Shown here: positions 1 through 12,166 of the stretch, one piece after another
Numbering within the stretch: position 1 is the stretch's first letter
Layout of the letters: each line of letters begins with the position of its first letter
Assembly: GCA_009193035.1 (NCBI GenBank)
Contig: SWDT01000012.1
Location: 310,001 to 374,000 of the forward strand
Direction: 5' to 3'
DNA from: Halicephalobus mephisto
Taxonomy: Eukaryota > Nematoda > Chromadorea > Rhabditida > Panagrolaimidae
Length of the DNA stretch: 64,000 bases
The notes under the pieces: model-generated
Told to the model about the DNA's origin: nothing
The model's input: only the letters and a program-made list of their open reading frames with translations
Database searches by the model: none
Made by a program: the position numbers and the translations under genes

Positions 1-754
1 TCGGCTGACCAGCTGTAGAGCTTCTGTAAACCTGAAAATTTAATTTTTATAGAAAATTTTAAAATTCATAATTTTTAAATATTTCAGTTATTATTCAAAA
101 ATCATAAGGTTTGCTATTTTTAGATATTTTGCACACTATTTACTGTAAAAAATATGAAATAAATCTTAAAAATAAAAATTCATATATGGAATTTATTTTT
201 TTTATTTTTTAATTAGAAATGACAAATTTCAATGTTCCTGATATATCATACAATATTGACGCTAAGCAGATATGAAATAGTTTTTTAAAATTGATAACAA
301 AAAAACGATTAAAAATAACCTACAAAATTTGATTTTCGACACTATATAATCTCAAGTGATGTTCAAAAAAAATAAATTATGCAATTTTTTATTTTAAATT
401 AATTGTGAAATGTCATGAGTTAAATTAATACTTAATCTATAAAATAAAAAAATATACATTAAATTTCTTTTATATTATATAAATTTACATATTATAAAAA
501 AACAGATTTTTAATTTTTCTAATATTTATATTTTTTAATTTTTGTAATTTTTAATTTTTTTTATATTTTTATTATTTTTTAATTTTTAATGCTTTTTAAA
601 ATTTTCATTTTTTTTATTATTTTTTATATTTTTTAAGTTTTCATTATTTTTTATCTTTTTTTTGTTTTTTATTTTTTATTATTTTTGCTCATTTTACCGT
701 ATCCTTAAGAATCTGACAAATTTTTTATTTTTTGATTTGTCCTACAGTGTAATT
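1..754. other. AT-rich intergenic DNA
   Basis: Very AT-rich sequence with long T runs; 480-700 is almost entirely T-tract punctuated by short A-containing blocks. No splice-connected coding exon was found on either strand, so the truncated gene that ends at 755 does not visibly continue here. Confidence 0.6.
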
Positions 755-1159
755 TTAAAATGCCTTGCCTTTGTTCTCGATTAGTCCTTTGTAAAATGCT
801 TGCTTGGCGATGATGTCATCGATCTTGCTACTGAAGATATACAGATAGCGAATGTGACTACTCAGAAGGTAAAAGAAAAAATCCCACGAATGTTCCGTCA
901 GATCCAAATAAAGTTTATGTTTGAAGTATACTGTTTTCTGCAAAAAATTTCGTAAACTAAAAAAAATAAAACAACTTACAAATTCGACGAAAATTACTTC
1001 AAAGTTAATTTTGCACGTTTTTGCTGATTGAAGAAGTTCGATAAAAGCGAAAAATGAATTTTTGCCAGAGAAAATAAATTTTTGAAGATCTCTGTGTTCG
1101 ACTTTTCCGTCCAGGAGTTCTTTGCAGATTTCCATCATCAAAGGATGAGAAAGGTTCAT
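755..1159 (-). pseudogene. Truncated F-box-like family member
   Basis: Two exons (1159-980 and 937-755) joined by a GTAAGT...TTTTTTGCAG intron give about 120 residues. The N-terminus (MNLSHPLMMEICKELL) and the pattern FxFSGKNSFFAFIELL match the N-terminus of the intact gene at 27425-28686 (MNLNPDICYDIVQHF, then MLSGKEPFFALKRFL). Both have an intron at the same place and in the same phase, after VIFVEF here and ALVVMF there. The second exon also aligns (LYLDLTEHSWDFFFYLL against IYTNLRHPYMEQAVRWAL). The protein stops where the paralogue has some 250 more residues, and no further exons appear downstream. I read it as a 3'-truncated copy that may be a pseudogene. A short functional protein is not excluded. 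Confidence 0.5.
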
Positions 1160-2900
1160 TTTCGGTAGAAATAAATTTAAAATGAAAAAGAAATACTTTG
1201 ATTCTTATCTCAACTAAAGAACGCAAATTTAAGACTGTTCGTCGTGAGAAAATGAACGTCCACGTGACTGATAATCCAAACAAATGAATTTTTTTACGCC
1301 CATCTTCGGTAAATTATGATTAATTTTTTTTTGAAAAAGAAGCAAATTAAATTGAGAATTTTGATTAAATACGAACATCACGAAGTATCTAGTCACATTT
1401 TGAAATTTCGGTTGAGACCCGGAGATTTTCGTGGATTTTACAAGCCTACCGTATTGAATGTACTTGTAAATTCTTGACTTCACTACATATCTGTCACAAA
1501 AATGAAAATGAAAATAAAAACAACTTGTTTATGTGATTTCTTATGAACAAGAACTTTCAAATTTTTTAGTTTTTTGTGTGATTTTTGGAACCTTGTAGAT
1601 GACTGTACTTTCTGTCAACGAATGTCCAGACTTTTTATCGAAGATTCTCTGAAGCTGTGAATCCTCTGTAAATCAACTCTCGAATTATGTGTTAATAAAC
1701 CCTCGTGTATGAACTCCAGAATTTTCCATGATTCTGTGGTTCTTTAAACTATTTTAAAAATGAATTTTTGAATATTTTGAAAATCATTTTCTGAATTCTT
1801 ATATTTCTTGTTTGTTGATTTTTTCTGATAAGAATGAAGTCTAGCAAAACTGAATATTTTTGACAACTGTGTACGTGAATTTTAATGTTTTCATGAATCA
1901 TAACGAAGAATCACAATGATGACGAATTTTTCTCATTTTTTTTCGCTTTCATCACGATAAAAGCTTGAAGAACCTTCATTTCAACCAAAGGTCCGGTTTC
2001 ATACAATTTGAACTATTTTATTGTTCAAAAAATAGACACTAGTGATAATGAAAAAATTTTAAAAATGTTTAGTCAACTTCCCTCTCAGTGAATTTCTAAA
2101 AGAACTATTTCTAAATCTTCGTTTTTGGAAGTTTTCAAAGAGCCATTTTCGACGAAATTTCCTCAGGGACTTTGACTTGTTGATCAAGAAGGAAGATGGA
2201 GCGAGTTTAGGGACTTTTACATCAATCAAGGTCTTGCCTTTTTATCTCAACTTTGATGATGAAATGCATATTCTACAAGAAATTTAAAATTGTGGACGTC
2301 CTGTTTTATCGAAGTCCGCAAAGTTGAACGCCAAAATTCCGATTTTTCGTTGTAAAACAATGTAAATTTTTTATTTTTAGAAATTGCCTCAAATTGATGG
2401 AACTTGATATCTGGATTTTTGGGATCAAGACGACTTGGATCGTGTCTTAGAACGAATAGTCCAGATCTCGACTTCGAACTTTGATAACACCGACAAGAGC
2501 TGTTGTTTACGAACTTCGAGTCGGTTTTGAAAATCAAAAAGTTCGAAATTCGGAAGATTCGATTTCGGAAAATGGAGAACACTGATCATAACCCGATTAC
2601 AGAAGTCTACGGAAATATTTACTACCATAGCATCAAAGTAACAGACAGTTGTCTATTTCAAATGTCCCTAATTTAGGGGTCCTGACAGATCTTCAATCTC
2701 GTAGATGAATCGACATTGATATTGTTGGGAGAGAAAACTAAACTGGAAAGAAAGGACCCGAAGAGATAGCCTGAATATCAGAGAATGTGGGGTACTGTAG
2801 GACACGAATGAAACCTTCAATTGTCTTGTGCTGAGGTTTTTATATAAATTTTATTCGTTTTATTGTTCCAATAAAGATCATTATTACACTTCTGTTTCTT
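1160..2900. other. Region with weak, unresolved ORFs
   Basis: Minus-strand open frames at 2247-2628 overlap in two frames and have somewhat higher GC than their surroundings. Neither gives a recognisable protein, and no splice junction joins them convincingly. The stretch could be decayed coding DNA, perhaps of the same repeat-rich neighbourhood. No tRNA or other RNA gene was recognised. Confidence 0.3.
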
Positions 2901-2969
2901 ATTTTAACAGATATTTTAATTTTTAAATAGTCTCGAAATTGTCGAATTCTCTCTACTGGTGTCATTTCA

Positions 2970-3780
2970 TTGATCCTGCCCACAGACGAAGATATCATAG
3001 AAATCCTTCAAAAGTTGACAACCATTATTTCTCAGTTAGCCAAGTCCAATAATGACCCCACTACAGCAGCTCCACAAGTCCAGTCCTCAATTGCTGTTTA
3101 CAATCAACTCTTGACAAGAATAGGGAAGTACGAATACGAAGCTGATGGGAAGGTTGTCCTGTTTGAGTTTTGGTATGAACGCTTTAAGTTTATTTTTACA
3201 CAAGGAGCCAAATCCCTGAACAACAACCTCAAGACTCATTCTTGACAAATTGGGGAATTACAAATATTGTGGATTATCTAATTCTCTGGCTCCCAGGAAA
3301 CCTGAAGAGGAAGAAGAAGATTTAATCATTTCGACACTTATGGAGCGGTTCAAGGATGGAAAATCAGTTTTACGTAAACGAGTAGATATTCTTTCTTTCC
3401 GTTTTGATGACTCCCGTTTGCTCGGATAGCAACTCAAATTCACAAGAATGCCGTTGATTTTCATTTGCATTCTTTAGATGGTGAGCAGCTCAAAATCCTT
3501 ATGCTGATTCTGGCGTGCTCATTTACTTCATCAATCCGAAATGAACGAATGAAGAAAATGGCTCTCTGGTTTTTGGGCGAACCCACGAACCAATTTGAGA
3601 CTTTCAATTAATCTTTGTGTAGCACAAAAGATAGGGCCGGTGTTCAAGGCAACAGAGCTCGGCAATTTGTTCATCGCTGAAGTTCTTATCTATTCGCATT
3701 GTCAAACGAGTCCAGATGTTCCAAGGCATTGGTTGACTTGCGCCAAGATACCGAAGTGGAAAAACCTACAAAATATATAA
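2970..3780 (+). pseudogene. Relic of LTR-retrotransposon gag gene
   Basis: The frame opening at 2970 resembles the gag region of nematode LTR elements: a short helical N-terminus, then a segment of the form Y-E-x-D-G-x-x-x-F-E-x-W-Y-x-R-F with a following TQGA, near residues 54-80. Related sequence continues past the stop at about 3245 in other frames, around 3250-3430 (a KLGNYKY-like stretch, a run of glutamates, then MERFKDGKS) and around 3595-3780. Several frameshifts and stops interrupt it, so this is a dead copy. No protease, reverse transcriptase or integrase was seen next to it, and no flanking LTR pair was identified. Confidence 0.6.
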
Positions 3781-3835
3781 CCAAATAAGAAAATTTATAT
3801 TTCAACTCGGAAATCTTTTCGCAAAGCTTGTGAAT

Positions 3836-4412
3836 TTACTTTCCGTTTAGCAGAAAGGCAGTTGGACGTCCACTGTACTCAAAACGCTGAACATTGAAAA
3901 TTTTTCTTAGCTTGGAAGCAGCTTCATCATCTTTTTTCATGAACTCCCCAATTGCATTTCCAATCAGAAGCTTAATATGAAGCACCAGTGGGACGATTTT
4001 CCGTGAATTCACAATTCATATTGGAGTCTTCGCGACTTTGTCAACCACTTCGCCAGGATTCCGCAGTTTTTGCAACGACTTGTCGAAGATATCCTTCTCG
4101 ACTTGACCCCCTTCTTTGAATATTATTTTACAATATGGGCACGCGTTGATTTGGCTGCACGAGATGCCCATCACAGTGCAAATTAAGCAGAAATCTCCAA
4201 TAAAGGTTTGGAGAACAATCACACAAACTTCGTCATAGATCGTTGAGATTTTTGCCTCGATTGTAGAGTAATCGTCTTTTCCAAACCAAGAGCAGAGGAT
4301 AAGATGATTAAAGCAAGATTGGGCCAATTGAACCACAAGTAGCTTGATCAGGTCTTTGGTGAATGACTGTACCAGTGCTGAGGTTGATGACGAACCGGAA
4401 CGTAGGAACCAT
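3836..4412 (-). pseudogene. Transposon-like gene with one in-frame stop
   Basis: A single minus-strand frame runs from about 4412 to a TAA at 3836, interrupted by one TGA at 4016-4018. It reads through RSGSSSTSALVQSF, then GDFCLICTVMGIS with a downstream CPYC pair near the middle, and after the stop continues in the same frame with IVPLVLHIKLLIGNAIGEFM and YSGRPTAFLLNG. The GDFxxICTVMG...CPYC pattern recalls conserved blocks of repeat-borne proteins in invertebrates, but I cannot assign a transposon superfamily. No ATG in frame was found at the 5' side. It lies tail-to-tail with the gag relic. Confidence 0.45.
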
Positions 4413-4429
4413 GAATAGAGTATGTCATT

Positions 4430-6000
4430 AATATTTTATTATTAGAGATACAGAATAGACAATAAATGAAGAATGACACACTGGTGTCTGAGGTAGTCCT
4501 TCGGCTTTTGTACCCTTACATTTAGAACGCGTGAGAGTAAGGTAACGTGCACTGAGAAACTATGAGAAATGGAATAATTGGTCCCAACAATTTCTTAATT
4601 TCCAGCAAATACTTAATCGAAAAAAGTTGAAATTAATTTTCTGTGTCGAAATCCAGAGTGATCGACACCAAAGGCAGAATAAAATTAGCAGTTTGCTCGC
4701 AACATTAGGCCAAACTGACTTATGAACTTCAGTGCAAAATCCGACTTTGATTTTTACAAACCTCGGATTTAAATAATCTCATTTTACGTCTTACTAGATG
4801 CACATACTGCATTCGCGTTCAGTTTTTTCTAAATAACTTTTAAAAAATTAAAAAATCTGAAATTCCATATATCGAAATTTGAAGAGTATTCTGTCATCTT
4901 TCTTGTCAACCCATCGATCATTTTCAAAATGCCTGTTTTCCACGTTGATTTTAGTAATTCTATTTTCTAATCAAGTCAATTTTGGGTTGGTTAGTTACGT
5001 AGTTTTTCAATCACCAAAAAAATCCCAATTTTGTCTTACGAAATTCGATTAAGTTTTAAATTTGATTCCCAAGATTTCGAATCCATATATGACTTGTTCT
5101 ATAACGACTCATCGTGAAATCAACTACACATCCAGATTCCTTAGGTATTTAAGCTTTCCTGTGAGGGAAAGCCGCCAAAAATTGGGTAATGCTCATTAGA
5201 GCCCACTTGCCCGGAAGCGGTTAGTAAAAGGCGAATCGCTTATTCGTTCAAGGACAAGTGAGCCAGAGATGTCGTTCCTGTCCCTTCGCGCCCTGTTCAA
5301 CTCGTCAGGGAGAAGCGAGCGCATAGAAAGACCGAGCGAACGAGACGACGAGAGAAAAATTCCTCGTGCATTGAAGGTGATATTATTAATCTTCAATTTT
5401 TGAAAAACAAATTTCCATGTCTTATATTATTTAGAAATGGTGTTAACATATTAATTAATTGTGAAATTATTTTGGTTTAATTTAAGATTGATTTGTCAGA
5501 GTCCCGGTCGATTGCAGGTGTGTTGTTAAAAATAGGTTCGAGATCAATACTCCGTTCACCGGTATCTCAATTTAGTTCTTTTTAGGGTGGAAAACAGAGC
5601 TTATTGAGAAAGAAACAATCCAAAAATGCTCTAGCCAGTGTTTGTCCGAGAGACGAACGGCTTGACAATGGAGATGCGAATTCTCTGCGGGACCGTCCAA
5701 CTTTGAATAGCCGAATCGATTTCAAACCTCTTCATTTATCATCAACGACCGATTCTGTCACGGTTGTTCGTTGTTATTCTCCACGAAATTTGCTTCTGAA
5801 ACCTTCCTTCTACTGTATAGTGGTGAATTCGGTCCGGAACAACTCGAAAAGCTTCGGGAATTCGGGTTCAAAGGTCGGTTGGTTATTTTTTAAATTTTAG
5901 GCTGCTCGTGGCTATCTGATAAGGTTGCTATTTCGAAATCTGGATGAGAACTTTTATTTTGTCTCTGGGGACGGGTGGATTAATTGCTTATTGATGTGTG
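4430..6000. other. Intergenic DNA without recognised gene
   Basis: Open frames at 5196-5396 (-) and 5604-5900 (+) are short, have no splice context and show no family resemblance. A small palindrome, CTTTCCTGTGAGGGAAAG, lies at about 5153. The stretch 5190-5380 is noticeably richer in G+C than its surroundings, but no RNA gene was recognised in it. Confidence 0.4.
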
Positions 6001-6003
6001 GGT

Positions 6004-6821
6004 TCAACTTTCCTCGGAATTGAATTCTTCAAAGTCCTCGTCGTAGTCCTTCTGGGCCACTTCGGAGTACTTCGTGGGGTAGTCGAAACGGTCGTAAATG
6101 TCGTATTTCAGATAGTAGGAGTAAGTCATCTTTAGGACAATATATGCCCAAAGTTTTAGGATCAACAGCAACAAGGCGAAGACTATGGCTACCTGTCCCC
6201 ACAGGATCGCTAAAACTCACTCATTTTGGAATTTCATATATCGAAACCCCCCACCTCGATTTGTTTCTGGGTCAGTGTCGTTGGGAGAAACGTAGTTCTT
6301 GTCCCTGATGTCTTTGCTTGTTTTTATTTCTCCTGGCTTGATTCCCAGAAACGACTCCAGAGGCCACAGATGCCCGGAAGTGACGCAGAATATCCCTGCT
6401 AGGATCAGTATCAGACTCCAGCAGAAAGATATAGTCTAGAAACCCGGTTTCGATATATGGACAAAGTAATTTAACTTGCTTGGAAGACCATAGGCACGAT
6501 GAGATATATGTAATCCTTCTCGTTCAACCCGAACCAGAAACAGACAAGAGATCCTGTAGCGACGGCTAAGCTCACCAGGCCAATTGCGGAGTTTACTGGA
6601 AATAGTATTACTTTATAGTTACTGTATAAGCGGAACTTACACCAGGGCGTGCCGTAGACCACACTTGAAATCAGATTTATCAAAAGTAACGTGGCTAATC
6701 CGGCATCGCAAATGGCTACGAGCTTACTTGCTGTCTGAAAATCGTTATTTTTATCGGATTTCCTTAATTCCCTTACTTCAACGTGTACAGCAAAAAATTT
6801 CGGCGATCGATCGTCGTCCAT
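6004..6821 (-). CDS. Four-pass membrane protein, LAPTM4-like
   Basis: Five exons (6821-6777, 6734-6641, 6595-6480, 6435-6255, 6209-6004) encode 213 residues. Four hydrophobic segments are visible: LVAICDAGLATLLLINLI, then SAIGLVSLAVATGSLVCF, then VFQTISFCWSLILILAG, then ILWGQVAIVFALLLLILK. The protein begins MDDDRSPKFFAVHVETA and ends in an acidic tyrosine-rich tail (YDIYDRFDYPTKYSEVA). The FxxxHV(E)TA start followed by four helices resembles nematode tetraspan proteins related to lysosomal LAPTM4, inferred from layout rather than a diagnostic motif. The tail tyrosines could be sorting signals. Intron 3 must use a GC donor (CAA|GCAAGT) to keep the TISFCW frame. The ATG lies inside a longer overlapping frame at 6778-7182, so an upstream 5' exon is possible. 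Confidence 0.75.
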
Positions 6822-8924
6822 ATTCGAAGACTGAAGTCCTGATAAGAAAACTCGGCTGTTGTAAACATGCCTTGCCCGTTATCTTCCTTGCTCTGATCAC
6901 TTGGTTCAGTAGTTTACTGTAGAAAAATTCTACATTTGAAACTTGAGATTTCGACAATCTTTTCTTTAGATGCAATCGCCGGGGGAACACAGTGTGTTCT
7001 CGGCAACTTGTTCTTTTGGAGAACACTTGCGAACGGGACAAACGTGGTAGTTTTTTTGCCAGTTTGCCGTCCCTCTTGAAGGGGAAACGAACAACACAGT
7101 CGACCCCGGTGTTAAGCCAAATTTCTCTGCCGGAGATGATGCGCACGTTTCCCGATGTTTCAGCTTTTCCTAAAATAAGCATTGTGATTTTTGAATCTTA
7201 CATTTTTGAATTCCCGCGCAAAGTATGAGTTAAATGAAAGTCGAAAAATGATGAATTTTGCAATATTGCTAAAATCGACTTTACAATTCGAAAATTTACG
7301 TCGGAAAAAATTTTTGATTTTTGAAATCGATATATTTTTTGAAATTTTCGAATTCCCGCGTAAAAAGTGGATCATGTGGAAACGGAAAACATGGTAAAAC
7401 TGACAATTTAGTACTCAAACCGACTTAATTCTTTTACTACATTTCTGAGAAGTTGTATCCAGACAATTTTGCAGAAATCTATTTACAATGTTGTTTTTCG
7501 GAGTGTTTGAATTCCCGCGCAAAAAGGAGCGAGCCATGTGAAAATGGAAAAAATGGTAAAACTGGTATTAAAACTGACTCTTTAAACTTTCTTTTACCTA
7601 AAATTCGAGTTTTAAATTTAGAAAAATCCATGTTGGAGTAATTTCAAAACAAAGTTCATATATGAATTTCACAATATATTGATTTTTAACCGGAAAAATT
7701 TTCTGATTTTTTATATGATATTTGAATTTTAAAAAATTGAGTTTTTTGATGTATTTTCGTTTCAAAAATGATTGATTTTTTATTAATATTATTCTTAAAT
7801 TGAGCCAATTTATATCTGCCGATTTTAGTGGTTTGTGATTCCGCTTAAAGGCCGTGACTGTTGGCCGCTGCGCACACAGCAACGGAGAACAGCGCCATGG
7901 CCACGTTTCTTCTCAATTCAAAGGTTCAATTGCATTCCCCCTTGACTGTCCCGACCATTTTTATTGTTTCTGTTGAATCTGTCTTTTATTTTTTTTTGGA
8001 TGGCGATATTTTTTGGATTTTTCACTGTTGCCAGTCGATCTGAATGGTGATAAAATGATGAAAGTCTGGCTCGCATAGGATATAGATTGTTGAAAAATTT
8101 TCTCAAGAATCAAGGTCAGGGTCTAAGGTTCGATTCAACTCTAAGACTTAAATTTTTTTTATTACTAAGTTCGAAAATCATCTTAATCCTAAAATTCCAG
8201 AAGTTTTCTGAAATCCTAAAATTTCAAGATTATTTTTATAAAAAATTCGTTTTTTATTTTTAAAATTATTTTTATAAAAAAATTCGTTTTTTTGTTTTAA
8301 ATTATTTTTAGTATTTTTAAAATTTCTGTTTTAAAATTTTTATTTTTTTTATTTTGTCCATCAAAAGTCACTTCATGACTAAAACCCCCAAGTTTGACCT
8401 AATCTCCCTTTTCACTAGTTTTCGGCTGAAATTAGCAAACTGTCTCGTTTTCTCAAGTAAGCTTGGAAGCCAGCTTTTTTTTAAAATTATGTTTCACGAG
8501 TAACATTTGAGCCGAACCGCAGCACTAATCCAGTGTGTATTGATTTTTTTCCTCTTAGTTGTAGGCCAGTAGCGACGTTTCTTTGTGCTGCCGTTTTTGC
8601 AACCTTGGCAATAGATTTGATCTTTATTTTTTTAGTTAAAATAATTAAAATTAAATATAAATAATAATTATTTGTTTCGACCTATTTTTTGTCCTGACGC
8701 GAAAATGGTGCTTCATTGGTTCTCTTCGAATTGCATCGATTTCATTTTTTTATTTTTTTTTTCGTTTTTGATTCATTTTTTTTGGGAAAATTGTTAAAAA
8801 TGATTAATATTTTTTCAGGTCCCGAACCCCGAACTATTAAATCTTGTTTCATATGTTGGGGTAAAAGTTAAAAAAATTGTGTCGTGTGTTGCCACACTTG
8901 GATCCGAATCCAAGCTTCTTGAGC
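6822..8924. other. Intergenic region upstream of nfi-1
   Basis: Between the membrane protein gene (-) and nfi-1 (+), this 2.1 kb is probably regulatory. It includes the repeated TTCCCGCG motif block at 7200-7580. A splice-acceptor-like TTTTTTCAG just before 8820 may mark a spliced-leader site or the end of a 5'-UTR intron of nfi-1. A short open stretch around 7861-7922 (an alanine/threonine-rich frame ending in a GT) could be an upstream exon, but nothing confirms it. Confidence 0.4.
7200..7580. repeat. Three degenerate repeats with E2F-like motif
   Basis: GAATTCCCGCGCAAA occurs at 7208-7222 and 7509-7523, with a one-base variant (CGTAAA) at 7350-7364. Copies two and three also share about 60 bases after the motif, including ATGGTAAAACTG. 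The core TTCCCGCGCAAA is close to known E2F/DP binding sites. Whether the array is a promoter element or a mobile repeat cannot be told from sequence. Confidence 0.55.
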
Positions 8925-11900
8925 ATGTCTACCAACATCCAGCCACGAGAATGGGCATCCGACATGTCCTACTCGCCAAAAGGCAACGTATGTTTGTTGA
9001 ATTTGTAAAATTTATGGAAAAAATTTATTTAATTTTGATTACAGGAGGAATTCCACCCATTTGTCGAAGATCTGCTTCCGTATGTTAAAGAATTTGCATA
9101 TTTGTGGTTTCATCTTCAAGCAGCCAAGAGGAAATACACTAAACAGAAGGAAAGCAGAATCAGTATTGATGAGGAAAGAAGAATCAAAGATGACTTGATG
9201 GTGAGTGTTATATATCGATTTTTCGGGTTTTTCATATATGAATTTTAGAGAGATCCGATAGATAAAAAGCAGAAATGGGCGGGACGCTTACTGGGCAAGC
9301 TGAGAAAGGATATCCAACCAGAACATCGGGAGGATTTTGTTCTTTCCGTAACAGGACAGAAACCAGCTGTTTGTGTCCTTTCAAACCCTGATCAAAAAGG
9401 GAAAATGAGGAGAATCGATTGCCTCAGACAAGCAGATAAAGTTTGGCGACTTGATCTGGTTATGGTAATCCTGTTCAAGGTTTGATCTTTTTTCATGTTT
9501 ATCGCGTTCGGAGAAGGAATGCCGTGTCCAAGGTCGCTATCAATCCAATCGATAATCATTTCAGGGAATTCCACTTGAAAGCACAGATGGCGAAAGACTA
9601 GAGAAATGTAATGAATGTGCTTATCCAGCCTTGTGTGTTAATCCTTATCACATTAGTATTACGGTGAGGGAGCTTGATCTCTTCCTAGCCAACTTTATCT
9701 TCACTAGCAATCCTGATGACCCCAGAGGGAAGGAGAGAGAAGATGAAGAGGACACTCTACCTGTACATGAAGGAATCTGGGGAACTGGAGTATTTACTGC
9801 TTATGAATTGAAGACGTTGACGAGACCGTCAGTAATGAGCATTGAAGCTGGTAATGTGAGGAAACAAACAGATTCAAAAGACGGTGAAAGTTTGAACTCG
9901 AGTAGCGGGGCAGATTCATCATGGTCGGAATCAAGTAGCCAAATGGGAATGAAAGTTGCAAAAAGACCTCTGGAAACGGGTAAGAAAAAAGATGATGTCG
10001 GGAAACAAGTGAAAAACTCCCAATTCTCAGGGATGACGGTTAATCAATCTGCAGGTCAGAACGGATCCGTCATAGAAATTGATGAACCAACAGAAAAAAG
10101 ATGTCGTCAAGAAAGAATAGGGGGAATTGCGGGTAATGGAAAGGAAGTGGAATCAAATGAAACCCAGATAAAAGGAAGCAATGGACAAACGTACAATGTG
10201 AGAATTCAACAACAACCAACAGCTCATGCTAGAATTCAAACGAATTTTCACAGTTCAAGTTCAGCATTCAGTTCTCCTGCTGGAACAGGAACGAAAACGT
10301 CTGGAAGTAAGGCAGTAGAAGAATCACAGGATTTGATGTCGCCGAAATCTGGGGATTCTACAAGAGCTCCTTTATTGAGCTCCAGAAGAAGAGGGACGAC
10401 GACGTACAATATGGTGACTACGACTGGTCCTCCGTTGACAGTTCAAGCAGCTCTGTCTCAACCAAACTCGTTTTATTCGAATGGAGTTATCCGGACTAAT
10501 GGCATTGTTACTCCTGTTCCTATTGATGGACAAAGCAAGGATTCGCCTTTGTTGACCCCAACTTCCAGCTTAGTGTCACCGGTGAGAGAGTTCATTTCGA
10601 AACCGAGTAACACTTTGAATCTGATTGCTCCAAGACCGATGATTCCGGTTGTTAATGGAAATACAATGAATAGCACGAATTCGTTAATTACAAAACAGGT
10701 ACATATGCGGTTTTTTGTTGGTGAGAATGGTGTTTTTTAGAATTACTTTACTGCCGCGAAAAATATGCAGTCCTCTTTGTCATCTCCTGTTTCGTTTCTC
10801 ATAGGTAGCCCACTTCATACGCCTGTGGGAACGCCGTCAGCAACACCAATTCCTGGAACGAATTTTATGGCGTTGGAAGCATTGAGAGGAGTTTTTGGAA
10901 GTCAGATGCCTGTCGTGAATGGATCTGATCCGACAATAATGAAAGACAGTGAGTCTTCTTCGCAATCTATCTCTTCTTTTCATTTGTAGTTACTAAAACG
11001 GGATTTTTATGTGTTTTGTCCATTTGCAAGTTAGCACTGAATTATTGATTTTTTTAAGTAAAGCAGTTTGAGTTTGAATTGTTACGACAAAACGATTTTT
11101 TTAGTGGTAAGAAATGACTGAAAATAACAAATGTGTGATTGAAGACAGATATCGAATTTTTAAGGTTTTGAATTTAAAAAATATCTTAATTGGCGCTGTT
11201 TGAGTTTAAAAAAGTTGATTTTTTAAATGTAAAATTGTTTTAAATGTATGATTTAAAAAAAGAACATTTGTTTCGATTTTTTTGAGTGAAATGTGTCAAT
11301 TTGAGAGACAAATTGTTTTAAAAATGAGGGATTGAATAAAAGATTAAATTTATTTTTTTAGATTTGGCTGCATTACAGTATTTGAATGATTCTAATAATC
11401 GATCGCCGTTGACAAGGGGAACTCCTACTTTTAATGGAAATTTGTTGCAGACGACTCCTTCCAGGTTGGTGTCTTTAGGTTTTATTAAATAGAATTCTGT
11501 AGAAAGTTCTAGAGGATTCTGGAATTTGGTGGAAAATTACAGAACTTTTTAGAATTTTTTAGTTTTATAATTTTGTGTAAACCTAAAAGATTTTGGAATT
11601 GTGTAATTTTTGGGATTCTTTAGAATTCTGAAAAACTTTCTAGTATCCATTGGAAGTTTCTAGAATCCTACGGGACTTTTAAAACATTTTAGGCTTTTCT
11701 AAAAACTTCCAGGATCTTATGGAAATTTTCGGAAATATCCTAAATCTCAAGATTTGAACACTTTTAAATTCCAAAAATTTGTTTGGAAAACAATTAAAAG
11801 ACGATTTTTAATTTTTATAATATTATGAGTTTTATTAGTTTCAGCAGTTTGAATCAATCTGCGGAAATGCAAGCGATTTCGAGCGTTTTTGCATTGACTG

Positions 11901-12166
11901 TTCCCTCGATCCCTTCGTTGACTACCTCTCAACCAGGACCCCCGACAGTGGACACTGCATCAGTTCTTCAAGTCGGTATATTTGTCAATTAGCTATTGGT
12001 TAATTAGTGTGGTTTTTAGAAAAGCTCTGATAAAACCGCTTTATCCATCAGCCCGACCTCAGGAAATTCGAATTCCTCGACGACTTCAACAGGAACTTCT
12101 GGATCTGAGTCTACTCCATCCAATTTCCTCCTTCTGGGTCAAAACCTAAAGAATTCAACCAAATGA
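8925..12166 (+). CDS. nfi-1: Nuclear factor I transcription factor
   Basis: Eight exons (8925-8987, 9045-9200, 9249-9479, 9565-10698, 10741-10948, 11362-11464, 11845-11971, 12020-12166) encode 722 residues. Exons 2-4 hold the CTF/NF-I DNA-binding domain, with near-invariant blocks [62 protein letters not shown] and [12 protein letters not shown], and the cysteines expected of the MH1-like fold. The remaining ~450 residues are low-complexity and rich in Ser, Thr, Pro and Gln, as in the activation part of the family. NFI binds TTGGC(N5)GCCAA as a dimer; C. elegans has one gene, nfi-1. The start gives [21 protein letters not shown]. Exon 7 ends at a non-consensus GTCGGT donor, the weakest junction in the model. 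Exon 4, at 1134 bp, is unusually long for this locus. Confidence 0.93.

Noticed and set aside
5530..5545. GGTTCGAG word resembling a tRNA T-loop
   Set aside because: Flanking sequence does not form a cloverleaf and lacks an A-box.
5604..5900. 98-codon plus-strand open frame
   Set aside because: No family resemblance, no splice sites at sensible ends, base composition like its surroundings.
6778..7182. 134-codon minus-strand frame overlapping the tetraspan start
   Set aside because: Different frame from the tetraspan exon; no homology. Kept only as a possible 5' exon source.
8125..8140. GGTTCGATTC word resembling a tRNA T-loop
   Set aside because: No matching stems or A-box.
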